NCBI RefSeq assembly: GCF_000013885.1
Contig: NC_007964.1
Coordinates: 3,582,001-3,646,000, forward strand
DNA length: 64,000 bases
Source of the DNA: Nitrobacter hamburgensis X14
Lineage (GTDB): Bacteria; Pseudomonadota; Alphaproteobacteria; Rhizobiales; Xanthobacteraceae
Reading direction: 5' to 3'
The position numbers were made by a program, and so were the translations under genes. Shown piece after piece: positions 8,249 to 16,557 of this stretch (position 1 is its first letter; each line of letters starts with the position of its first letter). The notes beneath the pieces were generated by a model. That model was not told where the DNA came from, searched no databases, and saw only the letters and a program-made list of their open reading frames with translations.

Positions 8249-10597
8249 ATGTCCGTTCCTTCCAATCGTTTTCTCGCAATCGCGCGCCTCGGCGTCGTGT
8301 CGCTTCCAGTCCTTGGCGTCATGGCGATGCCCGATGAAATTTCGGCTCAGACCGCCCTGCCCGGGATTGTGGTCAACGCGCCCAGTCCGATCGTGCACCG
8401 CGCACGGCCTCATCAGGCGAGGCCTGCGCGCACAGTCCGCCGCGGCACGACGACACGCCCATCCGCCGCCCCGCAGCCCGAGGTAGCCAGCGCGCCGACG
8501 CCGCCATCGCCGCCCCCCGCCAACTTGCCCGGCACGTTACCCATCGTGACCGATCAATTCGCGACCGTGACCGTGGTCCCCAGCGACGAGATTCGGCGCA
8601 ACGGGGCAGCGACGCTGGGCGACCTGCTCAACAACAAGCCGGGCATCACCGGCTCCTCGTTCGCGCCGGGCGCTTCGAGCCGACCCATCATTCGCGGGCT
8701 CGACGTCAATCGCGTCGGCATCGTGGAGAACGGCATCGGGAGCAATGGCGCGTCCGATCTCGGCGAGGACCATTTCGTGCCGATCGATCCGCTTTCGACC
8801 AACCAGGTCGAGGTCATCCGCGGCCCGGCCACGCTGCGCTACGGCTCGACGGCGATCGGCGGCGTCGTCAGCGCCAGCAACAACCGCATTCCCGAAACCT
8901 CGCCGTGCGCGCCGCCGCTGACGACGCAGACCTACGGCTACGCCGTCAAGGCGCCGCAACTGTCGACGCCCCCCGGCTGCGTGAACTTCGAAACCCGTGG
9001 AGCATTGTCGAGCGTGGACAATGGCCGTGAAGGCGGGGTTCTGCTCGATGCCGGCGGCGGCGGTTTCGCCATCCATGCTGACGCCTTCGCGCGGCGGACC
9101 GAGGACTATGCGATCCCCGGCGGCGTGCAGAAAAATACCGCGACCGACTCGAACGGCGGCTCGGTCGGCGGCTCCTACCTGTTCGACGGCGGGTTCGTCG
9201 GCGCGGCGATCACCCAGAACAACAGCCTGTACCACATCCCCGGAAAGGAAGGCGAAGAGTTCGGCACCCGGATCGACGCGCATCAGACCAAGTTCACGGC
9301 AAAGGGCGAGTACCGCCCCGACGCGGCGGCGATCGACGCCATCCGGTTCTGGCTCGGCGCGACCGACTACAAGCACAATGAACTCGGCCTCGCCGACGCG
9401 GCCGATCTATCCAGCGACGGCGTTCGCCAGACCTTCACCAACAAGGAGCAGGAAGGCCGGATGGAGGTCCAGCTCGCCCCGTTCAACCTGCGCTTCGCTG
9501 CCCTGACGACCGCGATCGGCGTCCAGGCGTCGCATCAGGAACTGACGGCTCCGGGCCCGTCCGATCCATTCAGCCCGCTCAACGGTCTATGGGATCCGAA
9601 CAGCAACGGCCGGCTCGCCGGCTATATCTTCAACGAGTTCAAGTTCAGCGATACGACCAAGGCACAAGTCGCCGGCCGGATCGAACACGTGAACCTCAAC
9701 GGTTCGACTCCCAGCGTCATCCCCGAACTGTTCGACCTCGCCGCCGATCCGGGCGCGATCGGCGTCGCAACGCCGCGGGCCCTGAACTTCACGCCGGCAA
9801 GCGCCAGTGTCGGTCTGATTCAGAATCTGCCCTGGAATCTCGTGGCCAGCCTGACCGGGCAATACGTCGAACGCGCGCCAAAGCCGGCCGAATTGTTCTC
9901 GCGCGGTGCGCATGATGCGACGGAAACCTTCGACATCGGCAGTCCGAACCTCGGCATCGAGACCGCAAAGTCGGTCGAGGCGGGATTGCGCCGTGCGACC
10001 GGACCGCTGCGATTCGAACTGACCGGCTACTACACGCGGTTCAACGGCTTCATCTACCGGCGTCTGACCGGCAACACCTGCGACGAAACGGCGTGCGCAG
10101 CCGGCCCGGGTCTGGAATTGAACCAGGCCATCTACTCCCAGACCGATGCCACTTTCCGCGGCGGCGAATTCCAGTTTCAATATGATGTCTTGCCGATCTG
10201 GAACGGCCTGTTCGGCATCGAGGGACAGTACGACATCGTCCGCGCGACCTTCACGGACGGCACCAACGTGCCGCGAATTCCGCCGCAGCGCGCAGGCGGA
10301 GGCGTCTACTACCACGACGCCAACTGGCTGGCGCGCGTCAACCTGCTCCATGCCTTCGCGCAGAACGACGTGAGCGGTGTCGAGACGACAACTCCCGGCT
10401 ACAACCGGCTGCGGGCCGAGGTCAGCTACACGACCACTCTGCCGAAGAACGATTGGTGGGGAGCACAGAAGGTGACGGTCGGTCTCGTCGGCGACAATCT
10501 GCTGAACGAGGACATCCGCAACGCCGTCGCCTACAACAAGGATCAGGTGTTGCTGCCAGGGCTAAACGTGCGGCTGTTCGCGAACGTCAAATACTGA
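8249..10597 (+). CDS. znuD: TonB-dependent outer-membrane receptor, ZnuD-like
   Basis: A 782-residue receptor with a signal peptide (cleavage probably after EISAQT, about residue 35), a Pro-rich linker, a plug domain (about 95-210: VVPSDEIRRNGAATLGDLL, IIRGLDVNRVGIVENG, VEVIRGPATLRYGS) and a beta-barrel ending in the aromatic residue of FANVKY. The plug wording and size fit the ZnuD group of zinc receptors. The Zur box upstream supports zinc as the substrate, so it should take up zinc when zinc is scarce. The symbol rests on this combination rather than on a search; another transition metal is possible. Confidence 0.82.
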   Translation: MSVPSNRFLAIARLGVVSLPVLGVMAMPDEISAQTALPGIVVNAPSPIVHRARPHQARPARTVRRGTTTRPSAAPQPEVASAPTPPSPPPANLPGTLPIVTDQFATVTVVPSDEIRRNGAATLGDLLNNKPGITGSSFAPGASSRPIIRGLDVNRVGIVENGIGSNGASDLGEDHFVPIDPLSTNQVEVIRGPATLRYGSTAIGGVVSASNNRIPETSPCAPPLTTQTYGYAVKAPQLSTPPGCVNFETRGALSSVDNGREGGVLLDAGGGGFAIHADAFARRTEDYAIPGGVQKNTATDSNGGSVGGSYLFDGGFVGAAITQNNSLYHIPGKEGEEFGTRIDAHQTKFTAKGEYRPDAAAIDAIRFWLGATDYKHNELGLADAADLSSDGVRQTFTNKEQEGRMEVQLAPFNLRFAALTTAIGVQASHQELTAPGPSDPFSPLNGLWDPNSNGRLAGYIFNEFKFSDTTKAQVAGRIEHVNLNGSTPSVIPELFDLAADPGAIGVATPRALNFTPASASVGLIQNLPWNLVASLTGQYVERAPKPAELFSRGAHDATETFDIGSPNLGIETAKSVEAGLRRATGPLRFELTGYYTRFNGFIYRRLTGNTCDETACAAGPGLELNQAIYSQTDATFRGGEFQFQYDVLPIWNGLFGIEGQYDIVRATFTDGTNVPRIPPQRAGGGVYYHDANWLARVNLLHAFAQNDVSGVETTTPGYNRLRAEVSYTTTLPKNDWWGAQKVTVGLVGDNLLNEDIRNAVAYNKDQVLLPGLNVRLFANVKY

Positions 10598-10612
10598 GCG
10601 GGTCTTCGTCAG

Positions 10613-10693
10613 GCCCGGCTTCATGCCGGGCATCACGTCTTCCTGTTATCGATTTGGATCAAAGACGTAGATGGCCGGAACAAGTCCGGCCAT
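10613..10693. repeat. Two hairpins after the ZnuD-like gene
   Basis: The first is GCCCGGC-TTCAT-GCCGGGC (10613-10631). The second is ATGGCCGGA with its complement TCCGGCCAT (10671-10679 and 10685-10693), a form found widely between genes in Bradyrhizobiaceae. They sit between convergent genes and may act as transcript ends on both strands. No clear T-tract follows either stem. Confidence 0.65.
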
Positions 10694-10714
10694 GACGTTT
10701 GAATTGATTTCAAT

Positions 10715-11248
10715 TCATTCGCCCTGGCGCGTCGCCTCCCGCGCGAACGTCCAGTCGGGCCGGACCATGCCGGACACGCCCTCGAACGCACCGGGCACGA
10801 GTTCGCACACCAATAGCCGGGCCCGATCGACCGGGCCCGGCATATCGACCTGCCCTTTCGGAATCGCCTTGAAACCGACGCGGCTGTAATAAGGTTCGTC
10901 ACCGACCAGCACCACCAGACGATGTCCCTTCGCCCTCGCGTCACTGAGCGCGCGATCGAGCATCGCGCGACCGATCCCGCGGCCGCGGAACGGCGGCTCG
11001 ACCGTCAGCGGACCGAGCAGCAGGGCCGGCGTGTCGCCGATGCAGACCGGCAACAGCCTGACCGAGCCGACCAGCAGCGTGCCGATGCGGGCGGTCAGGG
11101 AGAGGTCGAGCAGATGATCGACATGCTCGCGCAGCCGGTATGCGCTGAGCACGAAACGGCCGGGGCCGAAGGTGCGTTCGTGCAGACGCTCGATGGCCTG
11201 CGCGTCGTTGGCGGTCTCGGTCAGGATGGTGAGGGACAGATCGGACAT
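10715..11248 (-). CDS. GNAT family N-acetyltransferase
   Basis: A 177-residue GNAT acyltransferase starting at the ATG at 11248 (MSDLSLTILTE). The acetyl-CoA binding motif A is seen as LTVEPPFRGRGIGRAML at about residues 80-97, followed by the hydrophobic strand HRLVVLVGDEPYYSRVGF, which is motif B of the YhbS-like subgroup. The substrate cannot be told from the sequence. A longer open frame extends upstream, but the region before this ATG lacks family similarity. It is separated by about 50 bp from the Nudix gene on the same strand. Confidence 0.88.
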   Translation of the reverse strand: MSDLSLTILTETANDAQAIERLHERTFGPGRFVLSAYRLREHVDHLLDLSLTARIGTLLVGSVRLLPVCIGDTPALLLGPLTVEPPFRGRGIGRAMLDRALSDARAKGHRLVVLVGDEPYYSRVGFKAIPKGQVDMPGPVDRARLLVCELVPGAFEGVSGMVRPDWTFAREATRQGE

Positions 11249-11300
11249 GGGAGAGGCGAGATAGCATCTGCCACGGGCGTGGTCCATTGCCTGCCGCCGA

Positions 11301-11807
11301 TTATGGTGACCGGTCCGGACAGCGACGCCAGGTGAGTATCGGCGGCGCATGATCGAGAACTTCCGCGATCCGCAACCGCGTGCCGGCCGTGGTCTCCGGC
11401 GGCAGCGCGTCGGCGGCGAAAAAGCCGCGATCGATGATCTCGTGATTGGGTTCGGGCTTGCGATCCTGCCGGAAGTCCCTGACGACGTAGACCGCGACGT
11501 GATCGCGCGGCGAGACATGGCTGTTGAGAAAAATGCCGTGCAACGCCGGTTCGCCGGATATCTCGATTCGTCCCTCCTCCATCAATTCGCGCTGCAGCGC
11601 CGTCCGGAACGCCTCGCCGACCTCGACGCCGCCGCCGGGCAGATGCCAGCCCGCCACATAACTGTGCCTGACCAGAAACACGCGGCTGTCGCCGTCGAGC
11701 ACCACCCCCCGCACGCCCAGCGTCATGCCGCGGGCCAACCGCCAGTACAGGTGAAGCAACCGGCGCAGCGCAGGCTCGAAACTGCGGCGCAGACGCTGGA
11801 AAGTCAC
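11301..11807 (-). CDS. Nudix hydrolase
   Basis: A Nudix hydrolase of about 168 residues when started at GTG 11807. The Nudix box lies in GGGVEVGEAFRTALQ followed by RELMEEGRI; the usual Gly after EE is displaced by one residue, so the box is slightly unusual. The preceding LVRHSYVAGWHLPGG is typical of membrane-associated Nudix proteins with an amphipathic N-terminus (LLHLYWRLAR). I chose GTG 11807 because a short upstream reading frame ends in a GTGA overlap with it. An in-frame ATG at 11927 is possible but would run through the divergent mbfA promoter. Substrate unknown. Confidence 0.8.
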   Translation of the reverse strand: MTFQRLRRSFEPALRRLLHLYWRLARGMTLGVRGVVLDGDSRVFLVRHSYVAGWHLPGGGVEVGEAFRTALQRELMEEGRIEISGEPALHGIFLNSHVSPRDHVAVYVVRDFRQDRKPEPNHEIIDRGFFAADALPPETTAGTRLRIAEVLDHAPPILTWRRCPDRSP

Positions 11808-11869
11808 GGCGCGCAAGCCCCCGGCAACAGCGATTTCGCAAATCGTTCTCGCATGACTCCTTGCATCAT
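11804..11869 (-). CDS. Possible 21-residue leader peptide of the Nudix gene
   Basis: A short reading frame begins MMQGVMRERF and ends LLPGACAP. It has a good ribosome site (AAGAGGA, 5 bases before ATG). Its TGA overlaps the GTG start of the Nudix gene as GTGA. This arrangement suggests a translated leader that couples initiation of the downstream gene. It is an inference from spacing only; an alternative is that the Nudix protein simply starts upstream in another frame. Confidence 0.45.
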   Translation of the reverse strand: MMQGVMRERFAKSLLPGACAP

Positions 11870-11918
11870 AGCGGTCCTCTTGCCAAAACTTGAGAACATT
11901 CCGGGGCACGAGGCAGCA

Positions 11919-12875
11919 GTGAAGCAATTTGCCGATTTGACGGAACGCGAGATTCTGGCGCTCGCCATCTCAAGCGAGGAAGAGGACAGCCGCATCTATC
12001 ACGGATTCGCCGAAGGGCTGGCCGAACCGTTTCCGGCCTCCGCCGCCGTCCTCTCCGGCATGGCGGAGGAAGAGGTTCGCCATCGCGGCAGACTGTTCGA
12101 TCTCTACCGCGAAAAGTTCGGCGACTACCTGCCGCTGATCCGCCGCCACGACGTCACGGGTTTCATCAAGCGCAAGCCGCTGTGGCTGACGCGGCCGCTC
12201 GGCCTCGAAGAGGTCCGCAAATACGTCCTCGGCATGGAGAAGGAGGCGGCGCGGTTCTATCGCAAAGCCGCCGAAACCACGCGCGATGCATCGATCCGCG
12301 AATTGCTGATCAGCCTCGCCGAGGAGGAGGACAGGCACGATTCGCTGGCCGGGCAACTCACCGCGAAACATCTCACAGAGAGGGTCAAGGCCGGCGAAGC
12401 CGACAGCGAGCGCCGCGCGTTCGTTTTACAGTATGTGCAGCCGGGCCTTGTCGGGCTGATGGACGGCTCGGTCTCGACGCTGGCGCCGCTGTTCGCCGCC
12501 GCCTTCGCCACCCACAAACCGTTCGAGACATTTCTGGTCGGCCTCGCGGCGTCCGTCGGCGCCGGCATTTCCATGGGGTTTGCCGAGGCGCTGTCGGACG
12601 ACGGCAGCTTAAGCGGCCGCGGCTCGCCGTGGATCCGCGGCGGCGTGTGCGGCCTGATGACGGCGGTCGGCGGCCTTGGCCACACCCTGCCCTATCTGAT
12701 CCCGGATTTTTATGTGGCTACCGTGCTCGCGGTCGCCGTCGTGATCGTAGAACTCGGCGTCATTTCCTGGGTGCGCCATCGCTTCATGGATACGCCATGG
12801 CTGCAGGCGACATTCCAGATCGCGGTCGGCGGCGCGCTGGTTTTTGCCGCCGGAATCCTGATTGGGAGCGCCTAG
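11919..12875 (+). CDS. mbfA: MbfA: ferritin-like/VIT1 fusion iron exporter
   Basis: A membrane-bound ferritin (about 318 residues). The N-terminal half is an erythrin-like ferritin domain with repeated carboxylate-His motifs (EEEDSRIYHGF, EEEVRHRGRLF, EKEAARFY, EEEDRHDSL). The C-terminal half is a VIT1/CCC1-type membrane domain (about 160-318) beginning LVGLMDGSVSTLAPLFAAAF. In Bradyrhizobium and Agrobacterium, MbfA exports iron to the outside and protects against iron and peroxide stress. I chose GTG 11919 because it gives the family-like N-terminus VKQFADLTEREILALAI and leaves room for a promoter opposite the Nudix gene; ATG 11853 is the alternative. The TAG stop lies inside the edge (CTAGAGC) of an extragenic repeat. 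Confidence 0.88.
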   Translation: MKQFADLTEREILALAISSEEEDSRIYHGFAEGLAEPFPASAAVLSGMAEEEVRHRGRLFDLYREKFGDYLPLIRRHDVTGFIKRKPLWLTRPLGLEEVRKYVLGMEKEAARFYRKAAETTRDASIRELLISLAEEEDRHDSLAGQLTAKHLTERVKAGEADSERRAFVLQYVQPGLVGLMDGSVSTLAPLFAAAFATHKPFETFLVGLAASVGAGISMGFAEALSDDGSLSGRGSPWIRGGVCGLMTAVGGLGHTLPYLIPDFYVATVLAVAVVIVELGVISWVRHRFMDTPWLQATFQIAVGGALVFAAGILIGSA

Positions 12876-13024
12876 AGCGCTTCGCTTCTGATTGTATCAG
12901 AAGCGAAACGTTCTAGATTATTGTTTTGACGCGTTTTCTTGACGCGAACCGGCATCCACTTCGCTTGAAAACGCTAAGCGCATGATCCGGAAAAGTGGGA
13001 ACCGGTTTTCCGGAGAGATCATGC
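12872..13024. repeat. Extragenic repeat copy c (inverted, extended)
   Basis: This copy runs opposite to copy a: it starts CTAGAGCGCTTCGCTTCTG with the hairpin around ATTGTATCAG, then GACGCGTTTTC, GCGAACCGGCATCC and GCTTGAAAACGC. It continues into a GCATGATCCGGAAAAGTGGG segment with an ACCGGTTTTCCGG tail. The first bases supply the TAG stop of mbfA. It occupies most of the gap to the next gene. Confidence 0.88.
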
Positions 13025-13071
13025 GACAAGAAAATCCCGACATTAGCCCTTTCGATAATAGTGTCACCAAA

Positions 13072-13977
13072 ATGACCGCATTCACACTCGCACATCTGTC
13101 CGATCCGCATCTCGCTCCGCTGCCGGCACCAAATCTGCATCAGCTCGCGGGCAAGCGCGCGCTCGGCTATCTGAACTGGAAACGCAGCAGGCACGCCATC
13201 CATCGGCGCGATGTGCTGGACGCTCTGGTTGCCGATGTCAGGGCGCAGGCTCCCGACCACATCGCGATCACCGGCGATCTCGTCAACCTCGCGCTGCCCG
13301 ACGAATTCACGCGCGCGCGCGCATGGCTTGAAAGCGTCGGCGCGCCCGCCGATGTCACCGTCGTTCCCGGCAATCACGATGCCTATGTTCGCGTGACGAA
13401 AAAACAGACCTCGGAATGGGCCGGATATTTGCACGGCGATGGCGCCGAGGCAGGAGCGCCGCTTGCGTTTCCGTTTCTACGCCGCAGAGGGCCACTGACA
13501 CTGATCGGCGTGTCGTCGGCGGTGCCGACCGCGCCGTTCATGGCGACCGGCACCTTGGGGCGCGCGCAGCTCGACGCGCTCGACCGCGGATTTTCACAGC
13601 TTGCGAGCGATCCGAACTTTCGCGTGCTGCTGGTCCATCATCCACTGTCTTCAAAATCGTCGTACAAGCGGCTGACCGATGCGGATGCGCTCTTGACGAT
13701 ACTGGGACGGCATGGCGTCGATCTGATCCTGCACGGCCACGATCACATCCATTCCACCATGTGGTTCGAAGGACCGCATGGCCGCATTCCCGCCGTCGGC
13801 GTGCCGTCGGCATCCGCGGTGCCTTACCGACACTATCCGGCCGCCGCCTACAACCTGTTTTCGATCACGCGCGACGGCGACGCCTGGCGCTGCGAGCAGC
13901 GGGTGCGCGGGTTCGTCAACAGTGCGGAGGGCGAGAGTGCGGAGGTCAGGGAATTGCAACGGATCCGATTGATCTAG
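13072..13977 (+). CDS. Metallophosphoesterase (calcineurin-like)
   Basis: A 301-residue soluble phosphoesterase starting at the ATG at 13072 (MTAFTLAHLSDPHL). All metal-binding blocks are present in order: SDPH (about residue 10), GDLVN (about 65), PGNHDA (about 100), VHHPLS (about 190) and GHDHIHST (about 225), as expected for class III cyclic-nucleotide or general phosphodiesterases. No signal peptide. The substrate is unknown. The TAG stop uses the first G of the adjacent insertion sequence; removal of that element would leave TAA, so the protein is not altered. An upstream in-frame ATG at 12982 lies in repeat sequence and was not used. Confidence 0.9.
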   Translation: MTAFTLAHLSDPHLAPLPAPNLHQLAGKRALGYLNWKRSRHAIHRRDVLDALVADVRAQAPDHIAITGDLVNLALPDEFTRARAWLESVGAPADVTVVPGNHDAYVRVTKKQTSEWAGYLHGDGAEAGAPLAFPFLRRRGPLTLIGVSSAVPTAPFMATGTLGRAQLDALDRGFSQLASDPNFRVLLVHHPLSSKSSYKRLTDADALLTILGRHGVDLILHGHDHIHSTMWFEGPHGRIPAVGVPSASAVPYRHYPAAAYNLFSITRDGDAWRCEQRVRGFVNSAEGESAEVRELQRIRLI

Positions 13978-14821
13978 GCTCAGGACTCATTGATCAGAGC
14001 CAGAAGATGATGGTTGCTGCGATGCAGATAGCGGACATGAATGTGTGAGCACACCGATCGTAGCGGGTATGGATACGTCGCCAGTCCTTGAGCCTTCCGA
14101 ACATATTCTCGATTTTGTGCCGCTGGCGATAGAGCACCCGATCATATTCGATTTTCTCTTTGCGGTTTGACTTTGATGGGATGCATGCGGTGATGCTGCG
14201 CGCGGCGAGAGCCTGACGGAACCAGTCGGCGTCGTAACCCTTGTCGGCGAGCAACTGCCTGGCGGGCGGCAGCGCATCGATCATCAGGGCCGCGCCTTTG
14301 TAATCGCTCATCTGGCCCTCGCTGAGCAGCATGATGATGGGGCGGCCTTGACCGTCGCATACGGCGTGCAGTTTGGAGTTCAGGCCGCCCTTGGTGCGCC
14401 CAATACATCGGGAAACAGGCCCTTTTTTAAAAGGCTGGCGGCGGTACGGTGCGCCTTCAAATGCGTGGCGTCGATCATTAATCGCTTCGGAGCGCCGCCC
14501 TTACGAGCCAGTTCAGCAAATATCTTGTTGAAGACGCCAAGCCGGCTCCAGCGCACGAACCGGTTATAGATCGTCTTGTACGGACCATAGCCCGGCGGTG
14601 CATCGCGCCAGCGCAGACCATTCCTGATAACGAAGATGATGCCGCTGATCACCCGCCGATCGTCAACCCTCGCAATCCCGTGCGACAACGGAAAATACGG
14701 TTCGATCCGGCGCATCTGCGCCTCAGTGAGCAGAAACAAATCGGACATCGCGGCGTCTCCCAGCAACGCCAATGAATCAGTCCAAACACCTCTCCACAAG
14801 AAAATTAATGGGTCCTGAGCC
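13977..14821 (-). mobile_element. IS5-family insertion sequence (element 2)
   Basis: An 845-bp element with terminal inverted repeats GGCTCAGGAC (13977-13986) and GTCCTGAGCC (14812-14821). TA is present on both sides (13975-13976 and 14822-14823), consistent with a 2-bp duplication. It belongs to a different subgroup from element 1, with different ends and transposase, yet it too has inserted between a gene stop and a copy of the long extragenic repeat. It appears intact. Confidence 0.93.
13994..14748 (-). CDS. IS5-family transposase (element 2), -1 frameshift
   Basis: The first frame starts at ATG 14748 (MSDLFLLTEAQMRRIEPYFP) and holds the first catalytic Asp in LMIDATHLKAH. The second frame continues after KKG with RCIGRTKGGLNSK, holds the second Asp in LLADKGYDADW, and the Glu in QRHKIENMFGRLKDWR. 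The two frames are joined by a -1 slip at a run of six A followed by three G near 14420. The stretch ends in IFWL. All catalytic residues are present. Confidence 0.92.
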
Positions 14822-14948
14822 TAAAGCGTTTCGAGCGAAGCATGTCCTCGGGCTCGCCCCGGGGACGGATACCGGTTCGCGTGAAGAAAACGCGTCAAAT
14901 CAAAATCATAGAGCTCGCTTCTGATTCCATCAGAAGCGAAAAGCTCTC
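14822..14948. repeat. Extragenic repeat copy b
   Basis: Same orientation as copy a: TAAAGCGTTTCGAGCG, then a mutated CTCGGGC...CCCGGGGAC hairpin, ACCGGTTCGCGTGAAG, and the CTTCTGATTCCATCAGAAG hairpin ending AAGCTCTC. It directly follows insertion element 2. Confidence 0.88.
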
Positions 14949-14991
14949 GTAGCGGCACGTCAGATTCACCTTTAATTGAACTAAGGCTCGT

Positions 14992-15008
14992 AAAATTGAG
15001 AACGCTCC
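14992..15008. promoter_or_regulatory. Motif shared with the mbfA upstream region
   Basis: AAAATTGAGAACGCTCC here resembles AAACTTGAGAACATTCC at 11886-11902 just before mbfA (14 of 17 positions identical). Both lie 20-60 bp before a gene on the plus strand. It could be a shared promoter element (TTGAGA resembles a -35 box) or operator, or chance. Confidence 0.3.
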
Positions 15009-15054
15009 ACCAAGCAGCAATGCGGGTGACGGAGCTCGAAGTGCTGGAGGGGAA

Positions 15055-15690
15055 ATGAATATCGACAAATCGCTTGATGCATTGTTCTCATCGGTGCGCG
15101 TGGTGCACCGCCGGAATTTTCTGACAGTGGGTGCGGGCCTGGCTGCGGTAACCTTGGCTGGCGGTGAAACTGTAGCCAAGCCTGCAAATTCGACGGCTCG
15201 CGCGAAGTCGGTAATTACGGAGCAGGATCGTAAACATATGTCGTTGGCGATCCTGACCATGCGGCAAGCTGGCGTTGTCGACAAAACCGGTGGACCGTTC
15301 GGAGCCGTTGTGGTGCGTGACGGCGAGGTTCTCGCGGCAAGCGGCAATAGCGTATTGCGTGACAACGATCCATCCGCTCATGCCGAGGTCAATGCCATCC
15401 GCATTGCGTGTAAAAAGATCGGTGCCCCCAACTTGCGCGGCGCAACGCTGTTCACGAGCTGCGAATGCTGCCCGATGTGCTACGCCACAGCTTATTGGGC
15501 GCGTATCAGCAAGATCTACTATGCTGCCGCGTGGACAGACTATGCGGACTTGTTCGATGATTCAAATATCAGCATCGACATGAAGAAGCCGTACCCTCAG
15601 CGTATGCTGCATCCCCAACAGATGATGCAGGAGGAAGCCCAGAAAGTATGGCTGGAATTCCGAAAACTGCCTGACCGAGCCAAATATTGA
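15055..15690 (+). CDS. Tat-exported nucleoside/guanine deaminase-like protein
   Basis: A 211-residue member of the cytidine/deoxycytidylate deaminase fold. The zinc site is seen as HAEVNAIR (about residue 109) and SCECCPMCYAT (about 139-149), which places it with guanine deaminases and tRNA adenosine deaminases. Unusually, the N-terminus carries a twin-arginine type signal, HRRNFLTVGAGLAAVTLAGG at about residues 18-37, so the enzyme should be exported folded with its zinc. The ribosome site GGAGGGGAA directly before ATG is strong. A periplasmic purine deaminase role, perhaps in nucleobase salvage, is inferred. Confidence 0.82.
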   Translation: MNIDKSLDALFSSVRVVHRRNFLTVGAGLAAVTLAGGETVAKPANSTARAKSVITEQDRKHMSLAILTMRQAGVVDKTGGPFGAVVVRDGEVLAASGNSVLRDNDPSAHAEVNAIRIACKKIGAPNLRGATLFTSCECCPMCYATAYWARISKIYYAAAWTDYADLFDDSNISIDMKKPYPQRMLHPQQMMQEEAQKVWLEFRKLPDRAKY

Positions 15691-15811
15691 TGCATGACCA
15701 TTGGCGCTATCCGGGACCGCGGCGCGATCCCGGTGGCCGATCGCTTTGGGCCTCGATGGCGATCTCCGTTATCGGTGTCGAGGAATCGAAGCCGGGCTCC
15801 CGCTTTTTGCT

Positions 15812-16186
15812 TCACGACCACTTGTGGAAAATGAAGAACGCGCCGAGTGCGATGAACGCAAAGCCCAGGGCATGATTCCAGCCCAGCGGCTGTTTCAGAT
15901 ACAGCACGGAGAAGCCGGCGAAGACAACGAGCGTAATCACTTCCTGAATGGTCTTGAGCTGTGCCGCCGAATAAACCGCGCTGCCCCAGCGATTGGCCGG
16001 CACGGCGAGCCAGTATTCGAAGAACGCGATGCCCCAACTGATCGCGATGACCAGCGGAAGCGGGCTCTCCTTGAATTTCAGATGCCCGTACCAGGCGAAG
16101 GTCATGAAAACGTTCGAACAGAACAGCATCAGGATCGGCAAGACCGACGACGGGATCGTGACAGGCATGGCTGGACTTTCGGACAT
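15812..16186 (-). CDS. DMT-type membrane protein (DUF486)
   Basis: A 124-residue protein with four membrane helices, beginning MSESPAMPVTIPSS. The motifs NVFMTFAWYGHLKF and ISWGIAFFEYWLAVPANR identify the DUF486 family, small relatives of drug/metabolite transporters. The C-terminal helix includes GFAFIALGAFFIF. ATG 16168 is an alternative start. The transported substrate is unknown. It lies alone between the deaminase (convergent) and the DUF3297 gene. Confidence 0.88.
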   Translation of the reverse strand: MSESPAMPVTIPSSVLPILMLFCSNVFMTFAWYGHLKFKESPLPLVIAISWGIAFFEYWLAVPANRWGSAVYSAAQLKTIQEVITLVVFAGFSVLYLKQPLGWNHALGFAFIALGAFFIFHKWS

Positions 16187-16293
16187 GGCCGGAGGAAGGC
16201 GGCGACTGCTCACAGCGGGTATCCGTGTCAAGCGAGAGGCAGCCGTGTTGCACGAACTCCTTAAATGCCGAGGCCGTGAGTGCCCGACAAGGC

Positions 16294-16557
16294 TTAACCC
16301 CCGGCCCGGAAGTACGGCTCGACCGTGCCGCTGAGCTTGATGGTCAGCGGATTGCCGCGGCGATCCCTGGCCGCGCCGGCAGTGACGCGAACCCATCCCT
16401 CGCTGACGCAATACTCCTCGACGTTGTTCTTCTCGACCCCCTTGAAACGGACGCCGATATCGCGCGAAAGAATCTCGGCGTTGTAATAAGGGCTTTGCGG
16501 GTTTGTCGACAGACGGTCGGGCAACTGGTCGTTGGTGATTTCATTCTCGTAAGTCAA
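16294..16557 (-). CDS. DUF3297 family protein
   Basis: An 87-residue soluble protein with the conserved DUF3297 blocks LPDRLSTNPQSPYYNAE, GVRFKGVEKNNVEEYC and LTIKLSGTVEPYF. Function is unknown. It appears to start at TTG 16557, whose first bases overlap the TGA stop of the glutathione peroxidase gene (TTGA), so translation is probably coupled; there is no in-frame ATG nearby. Confidence 0.88.
   Translation of the reverse strand: MTYENEITNDQLPDRLSTNPQSPYYNAEILSRDIGVRFKGVEKNNVEEYCVSEGWVRVTAGAARDRRGNPLTIKLSGTVEPYFRAGG

Noticed and set aside
11886..11902. Irr (ICE) box before mbfA
   Set aside because: Only AGAAC and TTC parts fit; the spacing and the second half of the known element are missing.
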